A stretch of 41,855 nucleotides of DNA, taken from positions 7,290 through 49,144 of the forward strand of contig NZ_BMRJ01000001.1 of the NCBI RefSeq assembly GCF_014648575.1, in the 5' to 3' direction. The DNA comes from Agromyces mediolanus (GTDB taxonomy: Bacteria > Actinomycetota > Actinomycetes > Actinomycetales > Microbacteriaceae). The notes below the pieces were generated by a model. It made no database searches. It had not been told where the DNA came from and saw only the letters and a program-made list of their open reading frames with translations. Position numbers and translations under genes: made by a program. Shown here in pieces: positions 1 through 9,400 of this stretch; within the stretch, counting starts at the first letter, position 1; each line of letters begins with the position of its first letter.

Positions 1-1
1 T

Positions 2-418
2 GCGAGCCTCGGCGCGGTCGTGGGCCTGCTCGACGTGGTGCCGGCGGGCTCCCCGCTCGGCCGGGCCACGATCGAGCGCCTCGAACGGGAGCTCACGGTC
101 GGCGACGGCGTGCACCGCTATCTCGACGACACCTTCTACGGCGGCGGGCAGTGGCCGCTGCTGTCGTGCTTCCTCGGGATCGCGCATGCCCGTGCGGGCG
201 AGCTCGCGCGGGCCCGCGAGCTGCTCGCCTGGGCCGCTTCGACGGCGGACGCCGACGGCGCGATGCCCGAGCAGGTGGGGCAGCACCTGCTCGCCCCCGA
301 GCGGGTGGCCGAGTGGGTCGAACGCTGGGGGCCGGTGGCGCGGCCCCTGCTGTGGAGCCACGCGATGCTGCTGCGGCTCGCGGTCGAGCTCGGCGACGAC
401 GAGGGGGTGCGCGCGTGA
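2..418 (+). CDS. GH15-type glycosidase (glucoamylase/trehalase-like), C-terminal part
   Basis: This is the 3' end of a gene that begins before the window; the frame is open from base 2, so an internal ATG at 20 is probably not the start. The visible 138 residues match the end of the (alpha/alpha)6 barrel of glycoside hydrolase family 15: RYLDDTFYGGGQW, a helix pair with repeated Ala/Arg/Glu, GAMPEQ (in the family this stretch carries the general-base glutamate), and PLLWSHAM near the end. GH15 enzymes invert and release glucose from alpha-glucans or alpha,alpha-trehalose; the substrate cannot be told from this fragment. No signal peptide can be judged because the N-terminus is missing. The stop overlaps the GTG of the GH31 gene (GTGA), which implies coupled translation and a shared saccharide-degradation operon. 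Confidence 0.82.
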   Translation, partial: ASLGAVVGLLDVVPAGSPLGRATIERLERELTVGDGVHRYLDDTFYGGGQWPLLSCFLGIAHARAGELARARELLAWAASTADADGAMPEQVGQHLLAPERVAEWVERWGPVARPLLWSHAMLLRLAVELGDDEGVRA

Positions 419-2676
419 TCCGGCACCGCCCGTTCGGCTCGGGGCATCCGTACTCCGAGGACACCGAGCAGCGCCGCCCGGCGCTGCCGCTCGCGGGCGA
501 GCCGCTCGCCCTGGGCGTGCGCGCGAGCGCCGAGATCGAGTCGGTCGAGCTCGAGCTCGTCGTGACCGACGCCGACGGCGTCGAGTCCGCCGAGGCCATC
601 GCCCTCGGCCGGGTGCCGCGGAGCTCGCGCGGCCAGCTCGTCGACGGCGGCCACCTCGCCTCCGCCCAGGCCCGGCTCGCCCGCGCGGCCGGCGGCTGGG
701 CGACGACGATCGCGGCGCCGCCGGCCGGTTCGCGCCTGCGCTACCGCTTCACCGGGCTGGATGCCGCGGGGCGGGCGCAGCGCACCCGCTGGTTCGACGT
801 CGCCCCGGCGAGCTGGCGGGCCGCCCCCGACGCACTCGTCCGGGTGCTCGGCCACGACCGGCTCGTGCCCGGCAGCGTGCGCCTCCTCGCCGACGGCGAA
901 CGGGTGCACCGGGTGCGCTTCGACCTGCCGCTGGAACCGGGCGAGCACGTCACCGGCTTCGGCGAGCGCTTCGACGCGCTCGACCACCGCGGGCGCAGCC
1001 TCGACGCGGTCGTCTTCGAGCAGTACAAGAGCCAGGGCGCCGAGCGGAAGACGTATCTGCCGATGCCGTTCGCGCACGTCGTGGGCGGCGCCGGCTGGGG
1101 CTTCCACGTGCGCACCTCGCGGCGCAGCTGGTACGACCTCGGCGAGTCCCGGGCCGATCGCCTCGTCGTCGAGGTCGAGGTGGACGCGGCGGACGCCCCG
1201 GCCGGGAGTGCGCAGGAGCCGGTCGTCGAGCTCGCCGTGTACGACGGCGCGCCCGCCGAGGTGCTGGGCGCGTTCCTCGACGAGGTCGGCCGCCCGGAGG
1301 AGCTGCCCGACTGGGTGTTCCGGCTCTGGGCGAGCGGCAACGAGTGGAACACGCAGGCCGAGGTGATGCGCCAGCTCGATCTGCACCGCGAGCACGACGT
1401 GCCCGTCGGCTCCGTGGTCATCGAGGCGTGGAGCGACGAGCGCACCTTCACCGCGTTCCGCGACGCGCGCTACGAGGTGCGCGCCGACGGTGCGCCGCAC
1501 CGGCTCGCGGACTTCGAGTTCCCCGCCGAGGGCGCCTGGCCCGACCCGAAGGGCATGGTCGACGAGCTGCACGCCCGAGGCATCCGGGTGCACCTCTGGC
1601 AGATCCCGCTGATGAAGCTGCGCCCGCACCCCGAGGGGCAGGCGAAGGCCGACGCCGAGGCGGCGATCCGCGAGGGCGTGCTGCTGCGCGAGCCCGACGG
1701 GCGCGGCGGACTGCGTCCGTACCGCAACCGGGGCTGGTGGTTCCCGCTGTCGCTGATGCCCGACCTCGCCGATCCGCGCGCCGCCCGCTGGTGGACCGAG
1801 AAACGCCGCTACCTCGTCGAAGAGCTCGGCATCGACGGCTTCAAGACCGACGGCGGCGAGCACGCCTGGGGTCGCGAGCTCGTCTCCCTCGACGGCAGCC
1901 GCGGCGACGAGGCGAACAACCGCTTCCCCGTCGCCTACGCGGCGGCGTACGGGGAGCTGCTGCGCTCGGCCGGCAAGTCGCCGGTGACCTTCAGCCGCGC
2001 CGGCTTCACGGGCTCGCAGGCGCACGGCGCGTTCTGGGCGGGCGACGAGAACTCGACGTGGGAGGCGTTCCGCTGGTCGATGTTCGCGGGGCTGTCCTCG
2101 GCGGCGAGCGGCATCCTCTACTGGGGCTGGGACCTCGCGGGCTTCTCGGGCCCGGTGCCGGGCGCGGAGCTGTACCTGCGGGCGACGGCCGCCTCGGTGT
2201 TCGTGCCGATCATGCAATACCACTCGGAGTTCAACCACCATCGGGCGCCGTCGCGCGACCGCACGCCGTGGAACATCGCCGAGCAGTCCGGCGACGAGCG
2301 GGTCCTGCCCGTGTTCCGCGAGCTCGCGCAGCTGCGCGAGCGGCTGGTGCCATACCTCGCCGCGGAGGCGCGCGAGTCGATCCGCAGCTCGGTGCCGCTC
2401 ATGCGGCCGGTGTACTTCGACCACCCCGGGCTCGAGAGCGCGTGGACGCATCCGCTGCAGTGGTTCCTCGGTCGTGAGCTGTTCGTCTCGCCGGTCGTGA
2501 CGGAGGGCGAGTCGCGCCACGAGGTGGCGCTGCCGCCGGGGGACTGGGTGGATGCCTGGACAGGCGAACCGGTGGCCGGCGACCGGGTGTTCGAGGTCGA
2601 GGTGCCGATCGACCGGGTGCCGGTCTACGTGCGCGCCGCCGCCTGGCCCGGACTGCGGGAGGTCTTCGCCGGCTGA
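415..2676 (+). CDS. Glycoside hydrolase family 31 (alpha-glucosidase/alpha-xylosidase-like)
   Basis: A 753-aa retaining alpha-glycosidase of family GH31. The N-terminal beta-sandwich (about residues 1-310) includes the family loop GFGERFDALDHRG. The TIM barrel follows from about residue 325 (ELPDWVFRLWASGNEWN). The catalytic nucleophile is Asp479 in GFKTDGGE and the probable acid/base is Asp544 in WAGDENSTWE; both blocks are diagnostic. A C-terminal beta domain (PPGDWVDAWTGEPVAGD) completes the usual architecture. GTG 415 is chosen because it overlaps the upstream stop (GTGA) and gives the N-terminus IRHRPFGSGHPY; the open frame extends further upstream only as a shadow of the GH15 gene. There is no signal peptide, so it is probably cytoplasmic and acts on imported oligosaccharides with the GH15-like partner. 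Family assignment is firm, substrate unknown. Confidence 0.92.
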   Translation: MIRHRPFGSGHPYSEDTEQRRPALPLAGEPLALGVRASAEIESVELELVVTDADGVESAEAIALGRVPRSSRGQLVDGGHLASAQARLARAAGGWATTIAAPPAGSRLRYRFTGLDAAGRAQRTRWFDVAPASWRAAPDALVRVLGHDRLVPGSVRLLADGERVHRVRFDLPLEPGEHVTGFGERFDALDHRGRSLDAVVFEQYKSQGAERKTYLPMPFAHVVGGAGWGFHVRTSRRSWYDLGESRADRLVVEVEVDAADAPAGSAQEPVVELAVYDGAPAEVLGAFLDEVGRPEELPDWVFRLWASGNEWNTQAEVMRQLDLHREHDVPVGSVVIEAWSDERTFTAFRDARYEVRADGAPHRLADFEFPAEGAWPDPKGMVDELHARGIRVHLWQIPLMKLRPHPEGQAKADAEAAIREGVLLREPDGRGGLRPYRNRGWWFPLSLMPDLADPRAARWWTEKRRYLVEELGIDGFKTDGGEHAWGRELVSLDGSRGDEANNRFPVAYAAAYGELLRSAGKSPVTFSRAGFTGSQAHGAFWAGDENSTWEAFRWSMFAGLSSAASGILYWGWDLAGFSGPVPGAELYLRATAASVFVPIMQYHSEFNHHRAPSRDRTPWNIAEQSGDERVLPVFRELAQLRERLVPYLAAEARESIRSSVPLMRPVYFDHPGLESAWTHPLQWFLGRELFVSPVVTEGESRHEVALPPGDWVDAWTGEPVAGDRVFEVEVPIDRVPVYVRAAAWPGLREVFAG

Positions 2677-2683
2677 GGCCGGC
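2668..2683 (+). terminator. Short GCCGGC stem-loop at the convergent gene ends
   Basis: A perfect 6-bp GCCGGC inverted repeat with a 4-nt TGAG loop spans the GH31 stop codon and lies just before the stop of the opposing thioesterase gene at 2690. It has no T tract. It could act as a weak bidirectional terminator between the two convergent genes, but palindromes this short are common in such GC-rich DNA. Confidence 0.3.
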
Positions 2684-2689
2684 CTCGGA

Positions 2690-3124
2690 TCAGTACTTCG
2701 ACGGAATGGGCAGCACCGCCATGGTGCAGCGCGAGATGCAGACCGGCCGGCCCTGCTCGTCGGTGATGCGGATATCCCAGACCTGGGTGGTGCGGCCGCG
2801 CGTGAGCGGCCGCGCTTCCCCGTAGACCCAGCCGTCGGCGACGGGGCGCACGTGGTTCGCATTGATCTCCATGCCGACGCAGTAGAACTGCTCGGGGTCG
2901 ACGGTCATGCTGGCGCCCCAGCTCGCGAGCGTCTCGGCGAGGGCGACGGATGCCCCGCCGTGCAGCACCCCGCCGGGCTGGCGCGTGCGGCCGTCGACCG
3001 GCATGCGCCCCTTCAGCGAGTCCTCGGTGAGCTCGGTCATCTCGATGCCGAGGCTCCTGATCGCGGTGCCGTCGCTGCGGGAGTTGGCCCACTCAAGGGA
3101 GGGCTCGCCGAACCAGATGCTCAT
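2690..3124 (-). CDS. Hotdog-fold acyl-CoA thioesterase (PaaI/YdiI-type)
   Basis: A 144-aa single hotdog domain. The segment QPGGVLHGGASVALAETLASWGA is the family signature: the HGG turn, the helix, and the glutamate that acts in catalysis in the PaaI/YdiI (DHNA-CoA thioesterase) branch. The strand pair GMEINANHVRPV and the later GRTTQVWDIRITDEQGRPVCISRCTMAVL complete the fold. Such enzymes hydrolyse aryl- or acyl-CoA thioesters in the cytoplasm, for example in menaquinone synthesis or phenylacetate degradation. The start is set at ATG 3124 (MSIWFGEP); an in-frame ATG at 3166 would add 14 residues that do not look like part of the fold, and neither start has a clear Shine-Dalgarno sequence. 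The gene stands alone and converges on the GH31 gene. Confidence 0.82.
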   Translation of the reverse strand: MSIWFGEPSLEWANSRSDGTAIRSLGIEMTELTEDSLKGRMPVDGRTRQPGGVLHGGASVALAETLASWGASMTVDPEQFYCVGMEINANHVRPVADGWVYGEARPLTRGRTTQVWDIRITDEQGRPVCISRCTMAVLPIPSKY

Positions 3125-3494
3125 GCGTTCGAGTCTCGCACGGGCTGGTGACTGGATGGGATTCATGCATTGCCGCCGGAGAACTGGAATCCCATCTGGG
3201 CCGCTCGAATGTGCGACGCCCGCGTCCGGGGCGCCGGGGCGGGGATGCGCTCGCGAAACGCGGGCCGGAATGGTCGCCTATGCCGATTCGATCGGAGAAG
3301 CGGAGAGGTGACCCCCCTTTCGGGGGTCTTGTTTGCGTACCGCGCGTTCTGGTTCGGTTGCGCGTACATGCTCAGCATCGGGGGACCTACCGGGTGGATG
3401 TGAAGGTGTGGGGCCGCGGGCACCGCGGTTCGTTCCATCTCGACTCGGAGGGGCAACGCGTTTGCGTGCTGGGGGGCGCCGTCGTGCACGGCGG
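3125..3494. other. Intergenic region between the thioesterase gene and the lamG/rhs operon
   Basis: These 370 bases separate two divergent genes. No open frame here has plausible codon usage or a recognisable product. The region holds one clear hairpin (3310-3334, listed separately) and about 160 nt of leader before the LamG gene. A small inverted repeat CCGCGG-GCA-CCGCGG lies near 3414-3428. I could not identify a convincing promoter; TTGCGC near 3358 is the only -35-like hexamer and has no good -10 partner. Confidence 0.5.
3310..3334 (+). terminator. Intrinsic terminator-like hairpin upstream of the lamG/rhs operon
   Basis: GACCCCC (3310-3316) and GGGGGTC (3322-3328) form a perfect 7-bp G/C stem around a 5-nt loop, followed by TTGTTT. 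The orientation of the T-rich tail makes it a plus-strand terminator, yet the nearest plus-strand gene ends more than 600 bases upstream. It may insulate the rhs operon from read-through, end an unrecognised small transcript from 3170-3310, or attenuate transcription that starts just before it. Confidence 0.6.
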
Positions 3495-6400
3495 ATGAAG
3501 TGGTGGGTCGCGGGCGCGACCGCGTTCGCGGTCGTCGTGTCCGGGACGGTCGTCGTCTCGCTGGGCCTGCAGCGCGGGACGGACGATGAGGCCGGCGGCG
3601 CCGATTGCTCGGTGCCGTCGGCCGAGACCGTCGACGCGGCGGCGGCACTCGCCGACGCCTGCGGCATCGACGTCGAGGTCGCCGACGCGCGGACGCCGTG
3701 GGAGCGCACCTGGGCGACGGCGGACGGGGCCGCCCGGACCGACTTCTCGGTCATGCCGAACCAGGTGCAGCGCGACGGCGAGTGGGTCGACCTCGACCGC
3801 ACCCTCGTCGTCGCGGAGGGCGGCGAGTCGATCGAGGTCGCCGCGCCCGTCTACGATCTCTCGCTGAGCGCGGGCGACGAGCCGGCGCGCGAGCCTCGAC
3901 CGCTCGGCGTCATCGAGTACGGCGGCGAACGCCTCGAGGTGTGGTTCCCGCTCGAGCTGCCCGAGCCGGAGCTCGATGGGGCCCGGGCGACGTACCAGCT
4001 CGAAGCGGGTGTCCGACTCGAGGTGACGGTCAGCCCGGACGCCACGGGCTTCACCCCGATCGTCGTGCTCGACTCCCCGGCGGCAGCCGCGCGGTTCGAG
4101 GCGGCGCTCGTCGCCGCTCGCGAGGCGAGCGGCGACGCCGGCGAGGGGATCGACGTCGCGTTCCGAACGGTCGTCTCCGAGGGGCTCCGCGTCGCCACCA
4201 CCGCGGAGGGCGGGATCGAGGTGCTCGACGAGCGCGACGAGGTGCGATTCTCGTCGCCGCCCTCGGTGATGTGGGATGCCTCGGGCGACGAGCCGGCCGA
4301 CGGCGGCGCCGCCGCGACGAACGGGCCCGACCGTGAGAGCGGGCTCGGCGACCCGGAGCTCGCAGCGGCCGAGCGCGGCCTGAACCCCATGCCGGGCGAT
4401 CGCGTCGCGACCATGCCGGTCACCGCCGTCGACGGGCGGGTCATCGTAAGCCCCGACCCGGTGATGCTCGCCGATCCGGCGACCGTGTGGCCCGTGCGGA
4501 TCGACCCCAGCTTCAGCGGGAAGGGGCCGGCCGACTGGATCCTGGTGCGGACCGGCGGCTTCTCGAGCTCGATCTACAAGTGGACCGATCCGATCGACGG
4601 AGGCAACGGGCGTTGCACCGACTCGTCGTGCAACGCGAACTTCACCGCTCGACTGGCCTGGCAGTTCACCGGCATGGAGACGATCGGCGCGATGGTCGGC
4701 GGCGACGTGATCAATGCGCAGTTCCGTGTGAACGGGGTGCACTCGTACAACTGCAACGCGGCGACGACGGACCTGTTCGTGTCCGGGTGGATCAACTCCT
4801 CGACCACGTGGGGGTCGCTCGGTGTCGGCCTGTACTCCGGCTCGGTCACCGGCTCGCAGCGGAGCAGCTGCGGAACCGCGGGGTGGAAGGAGTTCGACGC
4901 CACGGCGGCGATCCGGCAACTCGCCGACCAGAACTGGACCGCGATCACGCTGGGACTCAAGGCGAGCGACGAGTCGTCCATGGCGGGGTGGAAGCGCTTC
5001 GCGCACGATGCCACGCTCGCGGTGAGCTACAACCGGGCACCGAACAAAGCGACGAACGTGAAGCTCGCCTCGCCCGCGAGCGCGTGCGTGGCCGGAGCCG
5101 GCCGACCGATGATCGCCACGACGACGCCGACCATCTCGGCGGTGGCGACCGATCCTGACGGCGGCAACGTGCAAGCCGAGTTCTCGGTGGTGGATCAGGG
5201 CACCACGAACGAGGTCTGGAACAGCCGCCCGATCGCGGCGAAGGCCTCGGGGTCGACGTTCACGATGGCGGTCCCCACCGGCAAGCTTCTGAACGGGAAG
5301 GCCTACCAGTATCGCGTCACCGTGACGGACGGCTCGAAATGGTCGGGATGGTCGACCGCGGTGTGCGAGTTCTCCATCGACACGAGCAAGCCGGCGGCGC
5401 CAAAGGTAGTGCCGGTGGCGACGGGGCAGCCCGCCGTCTACGCGAGCGGGGTGGAACGCGGCGGTGTCGGCATCGGCGGCGCGTTCACCCTCAGCTCGAC
5501 GGCGAGCGACGTGGCGTCCTACAAGTACGGCTTCGGCACCAATCCGCCGACGACGGCTGTGACCGGGGCGACCGCCACGGTGACGTACACGCCGACGAAG
5601 ACCGGACCCGTCTCGCTCTACGTCGTCGCGATCGACCGCGCGGGCAACGTGTCGGCGACGACGACGTACACCTTCGACGTCGCCTTCCCGGAGGAGGACG
5701 GCGTCTGGACCTTCGACGACGCCACGCAGGACGGCACGGCCACCGACTCGTCGGGGGTCGCGAAGAAGAACCCGCTCCTGCTCGCCGGTGAAGCGCAGTG
5801 GACGACCGGGCCGCGGGAGCTGTTCGGCTCACGTGCCGGCGATGGCGCCCTCGTCTTCGACGGGGTGAACGACTTCGCGGCGACGGCGGGACCCGTCGTC
5901 GACACCCGCAAGTCGTTCACGGTCTCGGCGTTCGTGCGGCTGGATGCTGCGGCGCTCAACTCGGGGAAGGCCTATACGGCGCTCGGGCAAGACGGGCTGA
6001 AGAACTCCGGCTTCCACGTGCAGTACCACCCCTCGTCGTGCCCCACGCCGAACGGCATCGACGGCAGGGGATGCTGGCGCTTCAGCATGATGAACGCCGA
6101 CGTCCTCGCGAATCCGGGGAGCGTCGTCGTGTCCTCGTCGGAGGCCGTGCGTGTCGACGAATGGGTGCTGCTCGTCGCCGAGCACAATGCGACGACGAAG
6201 AAGACGGCGATCTGGTCCTGTCCGGTCGGAACCCCGGAACGCCCCACTACCGCGGTGCCGAAGAAGTCGCAGACCTCGCGGGCCGCGACCCCCTGGCAGG
6301 CGTCCGGGCCGTTCACTGTGGGGCGTTCTCAGTACAACGGCCAGCCGCTCGACTACTGGCCGGGCGCCATCGACGACGTCCGCGTGTTCTCGGGGCAGGT

Positions 6401-6497
6401 GCTCTCGGAGGCGAAGATCCGCCGCATGTGCCAGGGCGCCGAGCCGAGCGACTTCGGCGGCGACGTGAACGCGGTCGACCCGACGGTGGGCGAGTGA
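3495..6497 (+). CDS. Surface/secreted LamG (jellyroll) domain protein, partner of the RHS protein
   Basis: A 1000-aa exported protein. ATG 3495 is chosen because it gives a compact membrane-targeting N-terminus (KWW followed by about 22 hydrophobic residues, roughly residues 3-25); the frame upstream encodes only Arg/Gly-rich sequence. The middle third carries the DNRLRE-like region usual for actinobacterial YD-repeat partners (VWPVRIDPSFSG, then a beta-rich segment with paired cysteines). Fibronectin-like beta segments follow around residues 510-730. The C-terminal 240 residues form a LamG/concanavalin-like jellyroll, recognisable from VWTFDDATQDG, GALVFDGVNDFAAT, SFTVSAFVRL, DEWVLLVAEHNATTK and GAIDDVRVFSG. 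Its TGA shares a base with the ATG of the RHS gene (TGATG), so the two are translationally coupled. A role in displaying or binding the RHS protein at the cell surface is inferred from this pairing. Confidence 0.85.
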   Translation: MKWWVAGATAFAVVVSGTVVVSLGLQRGTDDEAGGADCSVPSAETVDAAAALADACGIDVEVADARTPWERTWATADGAARTDFSVMPNQVQRDGEWVDLDRTLVVAEGGESIEVAAPVYDLSLSAGDEPAREPRPLGVIEYGGERLEVWFPLELPEPELDGARATYQLEAGVRLEVTVSPDATGFTPIVVLDSPAAAARFEAALVAAREASGDAGEGIDVAFRTVVSEGLRVATTAEGGIEVLDERDEVRFSSPPSVMWDASGDEPADGGAAATNGPDRESGLGDPELAAAERGLNPMPGDRVATMPVTAVDGRVIVSPDPVMLADPATVWPVRIDPSFSGKGPADWILVRTGGFSSSIYKWTDPIDGGNGRCTDSSCNANFTARLAWQFTGMETIGAMVGGDVINAQFRVNGVHSYNCNAATTDLFVSGWINSSTTWGSLGVGLYSGSVTGSQRSSCGTAGWKEFDATAAIRQLADQNWTAITLGLKASDESSMAGWKRFAHDATLAVSYNRAPNKATNVKLASPASACVAGAGRPMIATTTPTISAVATDPDGGNVQAEFSVVDQGTTNEVWNSRPIAAKASGSTFTMAVPTGKLLNGKAYQYRVTVTDGSKWSGWSTAVCEFSIDTSKPAAPKVVPVATGQPAVYASGVERGGVGIGGAFTLSSTASDVASYKYGFGTNPPTTAVTGATATVTYTPTKTGPVSLYVVAIDRAGNVSATTTYTFDVAFPEEDGVWTFDDATQDGTATDSSGVAKKNPLLLAGEAQWTTGPRELFGSRAGDGALVFDGVNDFAATAGPVVDTRKSFTVSAFVRLDAAALNSGKAYTALGQDGLKNSGFHVQYHPSSCPTPNGIDGRGCWRFSMMNADVLANPGSVVVSSSEAVRVDEWVLLVAEHNATTKKTAIWSCPVGTPERPTTAVPKKSQTSRAATPWQASGPFTVGRSQYNGQPLDYWPGAIDDVRVFSGQVLSEAKIRRMCQGAEPSDFGGDVNAVDPTVGE

Positions 6498-9400
6498 TGC
6501 GCGGGGGAACGGGTGCGGGCGCCCGGCGACGGAATCTGCGGATGCGGAAGGCGGGTGTCATGGGCCAGCGCAACGGGGCGTCGAGGTCGCGGCAGGCGGT
6601 GCTGACCGTCGCGGCGGCGCTCGCGCTGGTCGTCGGCTTCGACCCGTCGATGGTGATGCCGCTCGCGCCATGGCTGGCGGCGGGCGCCGCACCCTCCGCG
6701 GCGGGCGAGACGCGCGAGGAGAACCTGCAGGCCGCGTTCGAGCGGCTGCAGCAGTCCGCGCCGGTCGACGGCGCCGAGCTCGGCGGCGACTGGGGCGAGC
6801 CGGAGGCGCCGGCGCTCGCCGTCGGGCCGACGACACTGCCCGAGGCCGACGAGGAGACGGTGCAGCTCACCGGCGTGAGCGCATTCTCGGCGGCGAACGC
6901 CGGGGTGGAGATCGACCTGGGCGGCATGAGCGCGATCGTCGCGCCGGCCGAGGACGGCAGCTCGCCAGATTCGGTCACGGTGCGCGTCGCGGACGCCGCG
7001 GGCGCGGCGGCCGCCGGGGTCGACGGGCTCCTGCTCGAGATCGAGGATGCGGCGGGCGGAGCCGCCTCGGCGGATGCCTCGGTATCGCTGAAGCTCTCCT
7101 ACGCCGCGTTCGGCGGAGCCGGCGGCGGCGACTGGGCCTCGCGGCTGCAGTTCCTGCAGCTGCCGGACTGTCCGCCCGAGGCGGCGGAGGCGCCGGAGTG
7201 CGCGCCGATCCCGCTGAAAACGGTGAACGACCCGGTGACCCAGACGATCTCGGCCGAGGTCCCGGTCGTGGGACCCGCCGTCGTCGCGCCGCCGAGCGAG
7301 CCCGCGCCGGAGTCGCCGGCCACGGAGGCGCCCGGCACGGAGACGCCGGCCACGGACGCTCCCGCGACGGAGGCCCCGGCCACCGACGCGCCCGCCACCG
7401 AGACGCCCGAGGCGCCGGCCAGCGACGCTCCCGGGAGCGACGCCCCGACGAGCGAGGCCCCCGACGGCGGCGGGGAGCTCGCCGCCCGCGCGGCCGAGCG
7501 CGGCGAAGCATCCGCCGCCCGTTCTGCGACGCTCTCCGCGACGGGAGGGCCGGCACGGCTCGCGGTCGTGGCGGGCGTCGCCGGTCCGGGCGGCGACTGG
7601 TCGGCGACGAGCCTGTCGCCGACCTCGACGTGGAGCGCCTCCGGCTCGACCGGCGGCTTCGCCTGGTCGTACCCGATGCGGGTGCCCGCGGTGCCGGCCG
7701 GCCCGAGCCCGCAGCTCGCGATCGGGTACTCCTCGGCGACCTCCGACGGGCGCGTGCCCTCGGCCAACAACCAGTCCGGCTGGGTCGGCGAGGGCTTCGA
7801 CGTGCCCGGCGGCTTCGTCGAGCGCGGCTACCGCGCCTGCACGAAGGACGACGGCGGCGCGGCGAACAACGCCGGCCGTGAGGGCGGTGACCTCTGCTGG
7901 GGTCCCGAGAACGCGACGCTCGTGTTCAAGGGCGCCGCGGTCGAGCTGATCAAGGGCGAGGGCGGCCGCTGGCTGCCGAAGCAGGACGACGGCACCCGGG
8001 TCGAGCTGCTCACCGGCGCGTGGAACGGCGGCGAGGCGAAGGAGTACTGGAAGGTCACCACGGTCGACGGCACGCAGTACTTCTTCGGCCGGGGCAAGCG
8101 CTCGGCCGACGACGTCGAGCTGAACTCCGCGTGGACGGTGCCGGTGTACGGCAACCACCCTGCCGACCGCTGCAACCAGGCCGCCTTCGCCGACTCGCGT
8201 TGCGATCAGGTCTGGCGGTGGAACCTCGACTACGTCGTCGATGCCTCCGGCAACTCGATGACCTACTTCTACTCCACCGAGACGAACCGCTACGTGTACG
8301 ACTACACGGCGAACCCGACGGCGCAGACCGTCGCGTACACCTCGGGTGGCAGCCTCTCGCGCATCGAGTACGGCACCCGCGCGGGCGAGGAGCGCACGAC
8401 TCCGGCGCCCGCGAAGGTCGAGTTCACGAACGCACCGCGCTGCGTGCTGGACGTGTCGAACCCCGCGGGCCTCTGCGCGCCCGGCCAGGCGGCCCCGGAC
8501 TCGAAGACCTGGCCCGACACCCCGACCGACCTCGAGTGCGAGGTCGGCGAGGACTGCCGCACGCCCGCGCCGGTGTTCTTCGACCGGCACCGGCTCGCGA
8601 AGATCGCGACGTTCGCGCACGACGGCTCGGGCTACCGCCCGGTGGACTCTTGGGAGCTCGGCCAGCGCTTCGTCGCGCAGGGCGACGGCATCGGCATCGA
8701 TTACGCGACGGGGGTCATGCTGCGGCTCGAGTCGATCCGGCACACCGGCCACGGCGGCACCGACAGCACGGCCGACGACGTGCAGCTGCCGCCGAACCGC
8801 TTCTCGTATACGGCGTTGAAGAACCGGGTGGATGCCGCGAACGACGGCTACCCGGCGATGGAACGCCACCGTATGACGAACGTGCGCACCGAGTCCGGTG
8901 CGTCGATCAGCGTCGACTACCGCACGAGCTGCGCGCCGGGCGATGTGCCCGGCACCGGTGAGACGGCGCAGCGCACGAACGACCGGCTGTGCTTCCCGGT
9001 GCGCTGGCACCCCGACGGCGAGGCGAACCCCCGCATCGACTACTTCCACAAGTACGTCGTGAACACGATCGTCGAGGACGGCGTGCCGCCGACGGGCGGG
9101 TCGCCGGGCGAGCTCATCACGGGGTCGCTCTCGAAGACGACCGCGTACGCCTACTCGGGCGGGGCGGGTTGGGCGAAGCCGAGCGGCGCGACGCTCATCG
9201 CCGAGGACCTGACGTACTCGGAGTTCCGCGGCTTCCCGACGGTGACGACCACGGTCGGCACCGGCGACGAGGCATCCGTCTCCCAGGCGAGCTACTACCG
9301 GGGCCTCGGCGGCACGCTCGCGGCCGGCCCGAGCGGCGCGCGGGTGACGACGGACGACCACGAGCGCTACCGCGGCGAGGTGTTCTCCTCGGTGTCGAAG

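Noticed and set aside
136..2862. Minus-strand 900-codon open frame opposite the GH31 gene
   Set aside because: It is a shadow of the GH31 gene, which has identifiable catalytic aspartates. The antisense product is Arg/His/Val-biased with no domain.
3124..3145. TTCGAGTC resembling a tRNA T-loop
   Set aside because: The flanking bases do not form a T-stem, no anticodon arm or acceptor stem can be built, and it coincides with the start of the thioesterase gene.
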